Assembly: GCF_001620365.2 (NCBI RefSeq)
Contig: NZ_LQMT02000007.1
Span: forward strand, 243,358 to 307,357
DNA: 64,000 nt
DNA from: Amycolatopsis keratiniphila subsp. keratiniphila
GTDB taxonomy: Bacteria; Actinomycetota; Actinomycetes; Mycobacteriales; Pseudonocardiaceae
Direction of reading: 5' to 3'
How positions within the stretch are numbered: position 1 is the first letter of the stretch; each line of letters starts with the position of its first letter. The notes under the pieces are model-generated. The model saw only the letters and a program-made list of their open reading frames with translations, made no database searches and was not told the origin of the DNA. The position numbers were made by a program, and so were the translations under genes. Shown piece after piece: positions 1 through 8,337 of the stretch.

Positions 1-45
1 CGACCCTTTCATGACACTCGCAACCACTGGCCGCGCCGCGCCCCC

Positions 46-104
46 GAGTACGTGAAGGCCCCCTTCATTGCGCTAGGCGCAATGAAGGGGGCCTTCACGT
101 ACTC
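46..104. repeat. Perfect 27-bp palindrome, probable bidirectional terminator
   Basis: Two 27-base arms (46-72 and 78-104) are exact reverse complements around a 5-base loop. The stem core reads GTGAAGGCCCCCTTC. It lies 13 bases beyond the stop codon of the minus-strand HIT gene, so it probably ends that transcript. The same core recurs in hairpins near 2808, 40115 and 51620, which suggests a dispersed intergenic repeat family as well as a terminator. Confidence 0.75.
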
Positions 105-117
105 AGAACGGCCAGAC

Positions 118-654
118 CTACCAGGCGTCCGCCAGCAACTGCCGCGTCTCGCCCAGCAACTGCGGCAACACCTTCGTGTGCCCGATCACGGGCATGAAGT
201 TCGCGTCGCCGCCCCACCTCGGCACCACGTGCTGATGCAGATGCGCGGCGATCCCCGCGCCGGCGATCACGCCCTGGTTCATCCCGATGTTGAACCCGTG
301 CGCCGACGAAACCTCCCGGATCACCCGCATCGCGTGCTGGGTGAACTCCGCCACCTCGACGGTCTCCTCCGGCGTCAGATCCGTGTAGTCCGCGACATGG
401 CGGTACGGCACGGCCATCAGGTGACCGGGGTTGTACGGGTACAGGTTCAGCACCGCGTACACCGTCTTCCCGCGCGCGAGGATCAGCGCGTCCTCGTCAC
501 GCTTCTCGGGGAGATGGCAGAACGGGCAACCCTCATCGGGTCGTTTCGACCCCTGCACGTAGGCGAGCCGATGCGGGGTCCACAGACGCTGCAACGCGTC
601 CGGGACCCCCACACCGTCCTGTCCGACGGCTTCCGGGCCATCGAGGCCCGTCAC
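118..654 (-). CDS. HIT-family hydrolase/phosphorylase (Ap4A-type, Rv2613c-like)
   Basis: This 178-residue protein has the histidine triad HLHQHVV (His138, His140, His142), the nucleotide-phosphate binding and catalytic motif of the HIT superfamily, and an upstream CPFC pair (Cys43, Cys46) that probably binds zinc. Such enzymes act on diadenosine tetraphosphate or related dinucleotides in the cytoplasm. The GTG start overlaps the thrS stop by 4 bases, so the two genes are translationally coupled. The thrS-HIT order matches Mycobacterium tuberculosis Rv2614c-Rv2613c, where the product is described as an Ap4A phosphorylase. Threonyl-tRNA synthetase itself can make Ap4A, so the pairing makes sense. 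The exact substrate is inferred from the family. Confidence 0.9.
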   Translation of the reverse strand: MTGLDGPEAVGQDGVGVPDALQRLWTPHRLAYVQGSKRPDEGCPFCHLPEKRDEDALILARGKTVYAVLNLYPYNPGHLMAVPYRHVADYTDLTPEETVEVAEFTQHAMRVIREVSSAHGFNIGMNQGVIAGAGIAAHLHQHVVPRWGGDANFMPVIGHTKVLPQLLGETRQLLADAW

Positions 655-2720
655 CGGAGTACCGCCTCCAAGCCCGCCACGGTCGGCGAAGCGTTCTCAC
701 GGCGCTGGACCCAGCCGGCGATCGCCTCGACCGCGTCGTCCACCGAGACGCCGTTGATCTGGCCGCCGTCGCGGAACCGGAACGACACCGCGCCCGCCTC
801 GACGTCCTTCGCGCCCGCCAGGAGCATGAAGGGCACCTTCTGCGTGGTGTGGGTGCGGATCTTCTTCTGCATCCGGTCGCCGCTCGCGTCGACCTCGACC
901 CGGATCCCCTTGGCCCGCAATGCCTTCTCGACCCCGCGCAGGTGCTCGACCTGGTCCTCGGTGATCGGGATGCCGACCACCTGGACCGGCGACAGCCACG
1001 CCGGGAACGCGCCCGCGTAGTGCTCGGTCAACACGCCGAAGAACCGCTCGATCGAGCCGAACAGCGCGCGGTGGATCATCACCGGACGCTGACGGCTGCC
1101 GTCGCCCGCGGTGTACTCCAGTTCGAACTTCTCGGGCAGCATGAAGTCCAGCTGGATGGTCGACATCTGCCAGGTGCGGCCCAGCGCGTCCTTCGCCTGC
1201 ACGGAGATCTTGGGCCCGTAGAACGCGGCGCCACCCGGATCCGGCACCAGTTCCAGCCCGGAGTCCACGGCGGCGGCGCGGAGCACCTCGGTCGCCTCGT
1301 CCCACACCTCGTCCGAACCGATGTACTTCTCGTCGTTCCGAGTGGACAGCTCGAGGTAGAAATCGTCGAGACCGTAGTCGCGCAACAGGTTCAGCACGAA
1401 GTCCAAAAGGGACTTCAGCTCACCGGGGACCTGCTCCAGGGTGCAGAAGATGTGCGCGTCGTCCTGTGTCATGCCACGCACGCGGGTCAGGCCGTGGATC
1501 ACGCCGGACTTCTCGTACCGGTACACGGAACCGAACTCGAACATCCGCAGCGGCAGTTCCCGGTAGGAACGCCCGCGCGAACGGAAGATCAGGTCGTGGA
1601 ACGGGCAGTTCATCGGCTTGAGGTAGTAGTCCTGGCCGGGTTTGCGGACGGAACCGTCCTCGTTGTGCTCGGCGTCGAGGTGCATCGCCGGGTACATGCC
1701 GTCGCGGTACCAGTCGAGGTGACCGGAGGTCTCGAACAGCGCGCCCTTGGTGATGTGCGGCGAGTAGACGAAGTCGTACCCGGCTTCGACGTGCCGCTGC
1801 CGCGAGTAGTTCTCCATCTCCTGCCGGATGATCCCGCCCTTGGGGTGGAACACCGGCAGCCCCGAGCCGATCTCGTCGGGGAAGGAGAACAGGTCCAGCT
1901 CCACACCGAGCTTGCGGTGGTCGCGCCGCTCGGCCTCGGCCAGCCGCTCCAGGTAGACGTCCTGCGCCTCGGCGGACTCCCACGCGGTGCCGTAGATCCG
2001 CTGCAGCTGCGGGTTCTTGTCGTCACCGCGCCAGTACGCGGCGGCGACCCGGGTGAGCTTGAACGCCGGGATGAACTTGGTGGTCGGCACGTGCGGGCCG
2101 CGGCAGAGGTCGCTCCACACGCGCTCCTTGGTGCGCGGGTCGAGGTTGTCGTAGATGGTCAGCTCGCCGCCGCCGACCTCCATCACCTCGGAGGTGTCCA
2201 CTGTGGAGTCTTCGGACTTGATGTCGACGAGTTCGAGCTTGAACGGCTCGTCGGCCAGTTCCTTCTTGGCCTCGTCGACCGAGTCGAAGACGCGGCGGGA
2301 GAACTGCTGCGCGCCCTTCACGATCTGCTTCATGCGCTTTTCGAGCGCCTGGAGGTCCTCCGGGGTGAACGGGGTGTCGACGGCGAAGTCGTAGTAGAAG
2401 CCGTCCTTGACCGGCGGGCCGATGCCCAGCTTGGCCTGCGGGAACTGCTGCTGCACGGCCTGGGCGAGCACGTGGGCGGCCGAGTGGCGGATGACGCTGC
2501 GGCCGTCCTCGGTGTTCGCCGCGACGGCTTCGACCTCGACCTCGGCCTCCGGGGCCCAGGAGAGGTCGCGGAGGTTCCCCTCGGCGTCGCGCACGACGAC
2601 GATCGTGTCCGGCCCCTTGGTCGGCAGCCCGGCTTCGCGGACCGCGGTGCCCGCCGTAGTGCCCGCCGGTACCACCACGCGCGAGGCGGTTGCGGCTGCT
2701 ACTGACGACGGCTGGGACAC
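651..2720 (-). CDS. thrS: Threonyl-tRNA synthetase
   Basis: This 689-residue class II aminoacyl-tRNA synthetase charges tRNA-Thr in the cytoplasm. The N-terminus holds a TGS-like domain followed by the editing (SAD) domain with its HSAAHVL segment. The catalytic core includes the MNCPFHD zinc-ligand region, the motif 2 segment [12 protein letters not shown] with [14 protein letters not shown], and the motif 3 region [13 protein letters not shown]. The anticodon-binding domain forms the C-terminus. Length is normal for actinobacteria. The gene is first in a two-gene minus-strand operon with the HIT hydrolase. A 138-base gap upstream contains the hairpin at 2808-2841 and presumably the promoter. 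Confidence 0.97.
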   Translation of the reverse strand: MSQPSSVAAATASRVVVPAGTTAGTAVREAGLPTKGPDTIVVVRDAEGNLRDLSWAPEAEVEVEAVAANTEDGRSVIRHSAAHVLAQAVQQQFPQAKLGIGPPVKDGFYYDFAVDTPFTPEDLQALEKRMKQIVKGAQQFSRRVFDSVDEAKKELADEPFKLELVDIKSEDSTVDTSEVMEVGGGELTIYDNLDPRTKERVWSDLCRGPHVPTTKFIPAFKLTRVAAAYWRGDDKNPQLQRIYGTAWESAEAQDVYLERLAEAERRDHRKLGVELDLFSFPDEIGSGLPVFHPKGGIIRQEMENYSRQRHVEAGYDFVYSPHITKGALFETSGHLDWYRDGMYPAMHLDAEHNEDGSVRKPGQDYYLKPMNCPFHDLIFRSRGRSYRELPLRMFEFGSVYRYEKSGVIHGLTRVRGMTQDDAHIFCTLEQVPGELKSLLDFVLNLLRDYGLDDFYLELSTRNDEKYIGSDEVWDEATEVLRAAAVDSGLELVPDPGGAAFYGPKISVQAKDALGRTWQMSTIQLDFMLPEKFELEYTAGDGSRQRPVMIHRALFGSIERFFGVLTEHYAGAFPAWLSPVQVVGIPITEDQVEHLRGVEKALRAKGIRVEVDASGDRMQKKIRTHTTQKVPFMLLAGAKDVEAGAVSFRFRDGGQINGVSVDDAVEAIAGWVQRRENASPTVAGLEAVLR

Positions 2721-2807
2721 GATGGACTCCTCGTGGTTAAAGCGGATGGTTCCCGTGATGTTAGTCGTCAGGTGCGGCGCGGCTCACGCGCATTACCCCA
2801 AGCACCA

Positions 2808-2841
2808 CGAAGGCCTCCTTCCCATCGGAAGAAGGCCTTCG
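2808..2841 (-). terminator. Hairpin downstream of the nitroreductase gene
   Basis: Arms CGAAGGCCTCCTTC (2808-2821) and GAAGAAGGCCTTCG (2828-2841) pair with one mismatch around a 6-base loop. The hairpin is 17 bases past the stop codon of the minus-strand nitroreductase, so it is a likely terminator for that gene. It shares the GAAGGCC core with the other long palindromes in the window. Confidence 0.6.
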
Positions 2842-2858
2842 CGTATCGGGGAACGAGG

Positions 2859-3473
2859 TCAGACGGTCTCGACGACCTCGTCGAAGTCCAGCCGCGGCAG
2901 GCGGTCGAACCACGGGTTCTCGCCCGGCTTGCCGACGTTGATCACGACGAGGGACTTCCACGGCTTGTCCGCGAAGAACTCCTTGTCGATGCCCTCGGCG
3001 TCGAAGCCGGTCATCGGGCCGGCGGCCAGCCCGGCGGCGCGGACGCCGATGATGAAGTAACCGACCTGCAGCAGCGCGTTGAGCTTGGCGGTCTCGACGC
3101 GGGCAGCCTCGTCCGCGAACAGGTCCTTGGCACCCGGGAAGTGCGGGAAGGTGCGCGGCAGGTTCTCGTGGAACTCGGTGTCGGCGGCCAGCACGACGGT
3201 CACCGGCGCGGCCTCGGTCTTCGCGCGGTTGCCCTCGGACATCAGCGGGGACAGCCGCTTCTTGCCCTCTTCGGTGCGGATCACCAGCGCGCGCAGCGGC
3301 TGGTTGTTCATCGACGTCGGGGCCCATTTGACCAGCTCGTAGATCGCGCGGATCTGCTCGTCGGTCACCGGCTCGTCGCTGAAGTTGTTCGCGGTGCGGG
3401 CCTCGCGGAACAACAGGTCCTGAACGTCCTGCGGGAGGTTCAAGGCTTCGGTCGGCTCAACGCTGGTGGTCAT
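2859..3473 (-). CDS. Nitroreductase family protein, malonic semialdehyde reductase-like
   Basis: This 204-residue FMN-dependent nitroreductase-fold protein resembles the RutE/malonic semialdehyde reductase group. Visible family features are the FMN-contacting N-terminal segment ARTANNFSDEPV, the WAPTSMNNQP loop, and the C-terminal GKPGENPWFDRLPRLDF stretch typical of this branch. The ATG at 3473 was chosen because a strong GGAAGGAAG ribosome binding site precedes it; a longer in-frame start at 3515 lacks one. The gene stands alone, between a terminator-like hairpin and the glycosyltransferase gene. It is unrelated in sequence to the three Acg-type nitroreductases further along. The physiological substrate is unknown. 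Confidence 0.85.
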   Translation of the reverse strand: MTTSVEPTEALNLPQDVQDLLFREARTANNFSDEPVTDEQIRAIYELVKWAPTSMNNQPLRALVIRTEEGKKRLSPLMSEGNRAKTEAAPVTVVLAADTEFHENLPRTFPHFPGAKDLFADEAARVETAKLNALLQVGYFIIGVRAAGLAAGPMTGFDAEGIDKEFFADKPWKSLVVINVGKPGENPWFDRLPRLDFDEVVETV

Positions 3474-3582
3474 GGGTGGATCTTCCTTCCGTACGCGTCC
3501 TTGTACCCGTCCCAACCTAGTTGAGCGCTGAACTATTTCTCGCTCAACTATCTCTACGTGTGGGACCGGTCACAGGAAAGCG

Positions 3583-5109
3583 TCAGTAGGCACCTCGTCC
3601 CTGCACCACGGCGCGGAAGGTCTTCCAAAGGATCACCAGGTCGAGGGCCAGCGACCAGTCCTCGACGTAGCGCAGGTCGAGGCGGATGCTCTCGGCCCAG
3701 CTGAGGTCGCTGCGGCCGCTGACCTGCCAGAGCCCGGTCAGCCCGGGCTTGACCAGGAGACGGCGGCGCGCGTCGGGAGCGTACTTCGCGGTCTCCTCGG
3801 GCAGCGGCGGACGAGGGCCGACGAGCGACATCCGCCCGCTCACGACGTTGAGCAGCTGCGGCAGCTCGTCGAGGGAGTACCGGCGAAGCAGACCGCCGAC
3901 CCGGGTCACCCGCGGGTCCTTCCGCATCTTGAACAGCGGGCCCGCGCCTTCGTTGTCCGACTGGAGATCCTGCTTGAGCTTGTCGGCGTTCGTGACCATC
4001 GTGCGGAACTTCAGCATCGTGAAGGTGTGCCCGTCGCGGCCGACGCGGCGCTGCCGGTAGATCACCGGACCGTGGTCGTCGAGTTTGATCGCGATCGCGA
4101 TGGCCAGCAGCACCGGGGAAACGAGCGTGAGGAGCAGGGCGGAACCGAACCGGTCGAGAGCCTCCTTGACCAGACGGCGGCCCCCGGTGAACATCGGCGC
4201 GGTCACGCGCAACAGCGGCATCCCGAGCACGCCGGAGACGTTCAGCCGCGGTCCGGCGACCTCCATCAGCATCGGCGCGACCACCATCTCGGCCGAGGTT
4301 CCTTCGAGATCCCAGGCGAGCCGCTGGAGGCGCTTCGGGTTCCAGTGCTGATCGGCGGTCACGGCGACCACCCGGTAGCCGCCGCGGCGGACGTGGCTCG
4401 CGAGGTCGTCGAGCTTCCCGACGATCGGGACGCCTTCCACCTCTCCGCTCCCCCGCTCCGCGCCGGCCCCGGAATATGTGCAGACGGCTTCCACCCGCCA
4501 GCCGACATGCGGATCGGCCTTGGTGCGGGCGATCAGGTCGGCGACCGTGTCGGGACTTCCCGCCGCGAGCACCGGCAGCAGGCATTCACCGAGCCGTCTG
4601 CGCCGGTGCAGCACCTGTCTCAGCGCGTATCGCTGCAGGAACATGAAGACCGAGATCATCGGGACGACGATGAAGACCCACGGCTGCACGGCGAGCGCAC
4701 CGAAGAGCAGGCCGCCCAGCGCGACGAGGACGGCGGTGGCCACGAGGCCGCGCCCCAGCGTCCGGTACTCCTCCGCACCCTCGCCCAGAACACGCGGGCT
4801 CCAGGCGCGGCAGGCCGACAACCCGAACAGGAAGGCCGCGGCGGTGCCGAGCGCGTGCATGTCGTGCGGATCGGATCGATCGATCAAGAAGGCGCTCATC
4901 ACGATGAGCACGAACGCGGTGAAAACGTCACTACCGATGACCCAGGCGCGGTAGCGCGATTCCCAAGCCGCGTAAGGGGGCCGCGCCGACGTGGTGTCGA
5001 CCGCGGCGGCATCGCCCGCACCCCTTTGGGGAGGAAGCGGAATCGACTGGAGGTCGATGTGCTGCGGCGTCCCGTTGACGGTGGACGACGGCCGCACCGA
5101 CTCTTCCAT
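3583..5109 (-). CDS. Polyprenyl glycosylphosphotransferase (exopolysaccharide sugar transferase)
   Basis: This 508-residue membrane enzyme transfers a sugar-1-phosphate to undecaprenyl phosphate, the first step in a surface polysaccharide. About four or five N-terminal membrane helices (roughly residues 55-150) are followed by a Rossmann-like middle region and a C-terminal catalytic domain with the hallmarks KFRTM, SLDELPQLLNV, SLVGPRPPLP and KPGLTGLWQVSGRSDLSW, typical of the WbaP/CpsE group. The ATG at 5109 has GGGAGG 5 bases upstream and is preferred over the longer frame from 5151. No other polysaccharide gene lies within view, so the sugar is unknown. Confidence 0.92.
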   Translation of the reverse strand: MEESVRPSSTVNGTPQHIDLQSIPLPPQRGAGDAAAVDTTSARPPYAAWESRYRAWVIGSDVFTAFVLIVMSAFLIDRSDPHDMHALGTAAAFLFGLSACRAWSPRVLGEGAEEYRTLGRGLVATAVLVALGGLLFGALAVQPWVFIVVPMISVFMFLQRYALRQVLHRRRRLGECLLPVLAAGSPDTVADLIARTKADPHVGWRVEAVCTYSGAGAERGSGEVEGVPIVGKLDDLASHVRRGGYRVVAVTADQHWNPKRLQRLAWDLEGTSAEMVVAPMLMEVAGPRLNVSGVLGMPLLRVTAPMFTGGRRLVKEALDRFGSALLLTLVSPVLLAIAIAIKLDDHGPVIYRQRRVGRDGHTFTMLKFRTMVTNADKLKQDLQSDNEGAGPLFKMRKDPRVTRVGGLLRRYSLDELPQLLNVVSGRMSLVGPRPPLPEETAKYAPDARRRLLVKPGLTGLWQVSGRSDLSWAESIRLDLRYVEDWSLALDLVILWKTFRAVVQGRGAY

Positions 5110-5991
5110 CAGACCTCCCGGAGTGGGGATTCCCGAACGCCGGATCAACACGCTGAGTAAATGAGAGCGATCTCGAAGAGTGATCGATTCTCACTGTCTC
5201 TCAGCGGCCGATGGGGCGACACACGCCAAGGTATCGGCCACTCTCCGGCCATCGTTACAAGGATTTCCAGCCACACCCTGGGCGAGCATCCGGCAAATGA
5301 ATGCCGTGTTGATAACAAGATGATGACGATGCGTAATAGACCGTATCCCCCGAACAACTACTCAAAGTAGTCACCAATTATCAGGACTCCCGGCCACTTG
5401 GAGCACCGCTTCCCCGATCGGCCGAACGGCCCGGAAAACTCCACAGTGGACGGTTCACGGAAGTCGATCACCGGCCGGTCCATTGTGGATTTCACGCACC
5501 GGGAGGACTGCGGCCCGTCCGGCGCGCCCACCTACCTTGTCAATCGGTCACCGGTGTGGCGTTTCGTCACATCACGTCAGCGTCACGACGGCCCCGCGAC
5601 CGGAGCCGGACGAGTGAGCCGCCCAGCCATGCCCCACATCACCTTCTTCGTGGTCTGGACCTTTCGCCGGACGTTTCGTGCCGAGGATCACAAAGAAGTC
5701 TCGACGGTCGGATCATGCGACATTTTCGTGGCGCCACACGAGATCTCCGGCGAATGTCCACACCGGCCGGAAGGATCGACTTCGGAGATCTTCGAACCGG
5801 CGGCTCCCCGTGCCCCCGATCGGCCAGTGTGGATCCACCCGCACGAGCCGGGCCGGCCGCGACGGTAGAAGTACCGCCCCCACACAACCCGCGTCCGACC
5901 TGGGGATCGAATGCCGCCGGACGGCTCACCGCCGTCAAGCGGCCGAGAATGAATCAAGGCCCCGGACCAACGGTCCAGGGCCTTCATCCGG
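5110..5991. other. Long intergenic stretch without a convincing gene
   Basis: About 880 bases separate the glycosyltransferase from tRNA-Val. The part at 5161-5400 is clearly richer in A and T than the surroundings and probably carries the glycosyltransferase promoter. Open frames at 5398-5868, 5556-6032 and 5639-5938 overlap each other, have no recognisable domain and no good ribosome binding site, so I do not call them. One copy of the CTCCACAGTGGAC palindrome lies at 5439-5451. Confidence 0.6.
5956..5984 (-). terminator. Terminator of tRNA-Val(CAC)
   Basis: Read on the minus strand, a stem of about 12 base pairs (AAGGCCCTGGAC with GTCCGGGGCCTT, one G-T pair) starts 7 bases after the tRNA 3' end and is followed by TGATTC. 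This fits a factor-independent terminator for the tRNA. Confidence 0.65.
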
Positions 5992-6063
5992 TGGGCGATA
6001 CTGGGATCGAACCAGTGACCTCTTCGGTGTGAACGAAGCGCTCTCCCGCTGAGCTAATCGCCC
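5992..6063 (-). tRNA. tRNA-Val (anticodon CAC)
   Basis: The minus strand folds into a standard cloverleaf. The 7-bp acceptor stem is GGGCGAT/ATCGCCC, the anticodon stem CTTCG/CGAAG has loop TTCACAC, so the anticodon is CAC (reads GUG), and the T arm contains GGTTCGAACCC. No CCA is encoded. It is closely similar to the tRNA-Val(GAC) at 7196, sharing the D and T arms. Confidence 0.95.
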
Positions 6064-6463
6064 GCTCGCGGTGTTCGGCAGACTCTACCCCACGACTTTA
6101 GGGGGCCTGCAAACGGGTGGTTCCCTCCGACCACACTCCGCTCACCAGCAAGTACGGAGCGAACAACCGCGAGCTAGTCGGGGTTGTCCGGGCCGGGGGC
6201 CGCCCGCGACGCGTTTCGACATTCGTGCGACGGTGCTATCGCGTGACGACTAAACCGCGCAGTATGTACATGTGGACTGCCTGCAGGGCGCATGTAGGGC
6301 TGCGCGTCGCGCGGGTGATGATGGGGTGACGGAGCACGGACCCGGGGTCCGATGACCCCGTCCGGGTGATCTGCGGCAAAACCGCGTTCCGATCAGCCGG
6401 CCGATACGTCACATCATCGCCACTCGGTTCGACCGGGCCGGGAAGGAGACGAAGGGTAGGACG
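6064..6463. other. Intergenic region between tRNA-Val and ssgB
   Basis: These 400 bases lie between a minus-strand tRNA and the plus-strand ssgB and must hold both promoters. I see no gene: the short frames at 6071-6253 and 6117-6329 show no family features, and the longer minus-strand frame at 6236-6961 is the complement of ssgB. The 3' part (6425-6463) contains GGAAGGAGACG and AGGGTAGGACG, the latter placed as the ssgB ribosome binding site. Confidence 0.5.
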
Positions 6464-6889
6464 ATGCGCAACGATCACGTGACGCTCCGCTCGACGGCGG
6501 TGTTCGACCTCCTGGCGCCGCGGACCCCCGCGGTTCCAGTCAAGGTGGAACTGCGATACGACACTCGCGACCCGTACGCGGTCGTGGCCGCCTTCCGCAC
6601 CGGCCGCGCCGGCTGGGTCGAGTGGGTCTACGCGCGCGATCTCCTCGCCGACGGCCTCCTGGCCGACGCGGGCGACGGCGACGTACGCATCCGCCCCTCC
6701 GTGGAAGACCCCGAGTCCGTCCTCATCGAACTGAACTCGCCGTCCGGGCACGCCATGTTCGAGGCGTCCGCCCAGGAGCTGGCCGACTTCCTCGACCGGA
6801 CCTACGACGTCGTGCTTCCGGGCAACGAGCACCTCTGGGTCGACGTCGACGACGCCCTGACACACCTGATCCCCAACGATCTGGCCTGA
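6464..6889 (+). CDS. ssgB: SsgA-like cell division/sporulation regulator (SsgB type)
   Basis: This 141-residue cytoplasmic protein belongs to the SsgA-like family, found only in morphologically complex actinobacteria. In Streptomyces, SsgB helps position FtsZ at sporulation septa. The sequence shows the family pattern: an N-terminal beta-rich part with PVKVELRYDTRDPYAV, a central WVYARDLL segment followed by an acidic loop, and a C-terminal helix with FLDRTYDVVLPG. The length is typical. It is a single-gene unit, with a Shine-Dalgarno-like AGGGTAGG upstream of the ATG. In a non-streptomycete it more likely acts in general septation. The SsgB rather than another paralog assignment is by overall similarity. 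Confidence 0.85.
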   Translation: MRNDHVTLRSTAVFDLLAPRTPAVPVKVELRYDTRDPYAVVAAFRTGRAGWVEWVYARDLLADGLLADAGDGDVRIRPSVEDPESVLIELNSPSGHAMFEASAQELADFLDRTYDVVLPGNEHLWVDVDDALTHLIPNDLA

Positions 6890-6922
6890 TGACGGCCTTG
6901 CGAACAGCAAGTGGCACCCCGG

Positions 6923-6953
6923 TTGCAGAGCCGTTTTCGGGATCGGATAGTGT
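6923..6953 (+). promoter_or_regulatory. Probable tRNA operon promoter
   Basis: A TTGCAG hexamer at 6923-6928 is followed 17-19 bases later by GATAGTGT, which can serve as a -10 element (TAGTGT fits the actinobacterial TANNNT pattern). It lies about 75 bases upstream of tRNA-Gly and is the best housekeeping-type promoter visible before the three-tRNA cluster. Confidence 0.4.
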
Positions 6954-7025
6954 TCACACACACCACGGCGACGGGGTGAGAGACAGAACCGCGAGGCTCT
7001 GAACTCCCATCCAGACCGAGGATGT

Positions 7026-7098
7026 GCGGATGTAGCGCAGCTGGTAGCGCATCACCTTGCCAAGGTGAGGGTCGCGGGTTCGAATCCCGTCATCCGCT
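7026..7098 (+). tRNA. tRNA-Gly (anticodon GCC)
   Basis: The acceptor stem GCGGATG/CATCCGC closes a cloverleaf with anticodon loop TTGCCAA (GCC) and T arm GCGGGTTCGAATCCCGT. First of three plus-strand tRNAs in a tight cluster. No CCA is encoded. Confidence 0.96.
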
Positions 7099-7123
7099 CG
7101 GAAGGCCATCTCGGGCCTGACAC

Positions 7124-7194
7124 GGTGGAGTGGCCGAGAGGCGAGGCAACGGCCTGCAAAGCCGTGTACACGGGTTCGAATCCCGTCTCCACCT
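7124..7194 (+). tRNA. tRNA-Cys (anticodon GCA)
   Basis: The acceptor stem GGTGGAG/CTCCACC, anticodon stem ACGGC/GCCGT with loop CTGCAAA (GCA), and a T arm CGGGTTCGAATCCCG define a 71-base tRNA-Cys. It lies 25 bases after tRNA-Gly and one base before tRNA-Val, so the three are probably co-transcribed. Confidence 0.95.
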
Positions 7195-7195
7195 C

Positions 7196-7270
7196 GCGCG
7201 ATTAGCTCAGCGGGAGAGCGCTTCCCTGACACGGAAGAGGTCACTGGTTCAATCCCAGTATCGCGCACCA
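7196..7270 (+). tRNA. tRNA-Val (anticodon GAC) with encoded CCA
   Basis: The acceptor stem GCGCGAT/ATCGCGC, anticodon stem CTTCC/GGAAG with loop CTGACAC (GAC) and T arm CTGGTTCAATCCCAG define this tRNA. Unlike its neighbours it encodes the CCA end (7268-7270). An integrase remnant begins just beyond its 3' end, so this gene is the likely attachment site of a former integrated element. Confidence 0.95.
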
Positions 7271-7287
7271 TCTGTTTTCGCAGGTCA

Positions 7288-7321
7288 GAAGCCCTGCTCC
7301 TCCTCGGAGGGGCGGGGCTTC
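7288..7321 (+). terminator. Hairpin after the tRNA cluster
   Basis: Starting 18 bases after tRNA-Val, GAAGCCC (7288-7294) pairs with GGGCTTC (7315-7321) and the inner bases continue the stem with two G-T pairs to a CTCG loop. It is a reasonable terminator for the tRNA operon. No clear T run follows. Confidence 0.5.
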
Positions 7322-7377
7322 AGTCGTTCAATGGCGATGAAATGGCGATGGCCCTCGGGGCCGTCTCCAACTGCCCG

Positions 7378-8115
7378 TCACGGAAAGTGGCGTGCAGGTG
7401 CGGGAACCACTCCCCCCAGCTTCGTCCGCTCACTCGGCGTGAGCGCGACCAACGAACCGATCCACCGGGTCTCGAGCGCCTGCAGAATCTGACGGCGCAT
7501 CAGCGGAGTCACGTGGTCGTAGACCCTCGCGATGCCTTTCATCTTCTGCCCGAGCCGCGCTCGCCGGGCGACTTCGGGGATGCCGTCCTCGGCGAGCCAG
7601 GTGCTGTGGCTATGCCTGCCCTCGTGGAAGGTGAAGGTCGGCAGGATCGGCTGCACCACTTCCGCCGACCGCGTGTGTTCAGCGTCACTGCCGTCCCACA
7701 CCGGGCGCCAGTACCGGTTGCGGAAGTTCGACCGCCGCAACGGCGCACCCTCGGCACTGCAGAGGATGAACGGGAAGCTGTGGCTGTCGATCAGCTCTTC
7801 GTAGAAGACCGCGATGCTCGGCGGCAACTCCACGCTCCGCGTGCCCGCCGGAGTCTTGGTCCTGCCCTTCTTCGCCCGACCGCCCTGTCGTCGCGGTGTC
7901 ACCGGGCGAGTCGGCCGGGGACCGAGATCGGCGAGCCGCGAGGTGTCGACCCGGCGACCACCCTTGAACAATCGTCCACCGATCTCCTTCAGCGGCTCGC
8001 GGATCTGGATCGCCCGTGCTTCGCTGTCGTACTCGTGCCGCTGCTGACCGACCAACTCGCCCCACCGGGAACCGGTGTAGAAGTCGAGCAGACCGTGTGG
8101 GGTTCCAAAAGTCAC
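7378..8115 (-). pseudogene. Tyrosine recombinase/phage-type integrase, 5'-truncated
   Basis: The 245 codons cover only the catalytic domain of a tyrosine site-specific recombinase. The first catalytic arginine is visible in YTGSRWGE (residue 17), the HxxR box as HEGR (164-167), and the tyrosine nucleophile in ARVYDHVTPLMR (residue 199). The N-terminal SAM-like core-binding domain, normally about 150 residues or more, is missing: the frame begins almost at the catalytic domain. The gene points toward tRNA-Val(GAC), ending 107 bases from it, which is the usual orientation for an integrase beside its attachment site. It is probably the relic of an integrated plasmid or phage and unlikely to be active. 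Confidence 0.8.
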
Positions 8116-8137
8116 TCACCGGCGTTGACCAGTGAGT

Positions 8138-8251
8138 TTACGCGGCCCGTTCGTATTCGTTGATGAGGCCTCCGAGCAGCCGATGTCGCCTGATCCGCTG
8201 AGAGTTGAGGTCCGCCACGGGGTGGGTTACCCGGGCCGCCGCGGACCACCG
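8138..8251 (-). pseudogene. C-terminal remnant of an integrase-core (rve) transposase
   Basis: Thirty-seven sense codons on the minus strand, bounded by an upstream in-frame TAG and a terminal TAA, encode a tail reading ARVTHPVADLN then RHRLLGGLINEYERAA. From memory of the family, this is the usual carboxyl end of actinobacterial rve-type transposases. Nothing of the DDE core is present. It sits directly upstream of the truncated integrase, so together they mark a degraded mobile-element scar between the tRNA cluster and narK. Confidence 0.5.
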
Positions 8252-8337
8252 CTACCGCTCGAGCCTCACCCGTCATCTTGTGGAGCGAGGACTCGATACT
8301 GACTAGCCCCGTCATCAACCAGGCCGCGCTCAGGTCC

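Noticed and set aside
849..2705. 618-codon open frame antisense to thrS
   Set aside because: It is the mirror frame of a very GC-rich gene, rich in Arg, Val and Asp with no domain; thrS is certain.
5398..6032. Overlapping open frames in the gap before tRNA-Val
   Set aside because: Mutually overlapping, no ribosome binding site, no family pattern, and one runs into the tRNA.
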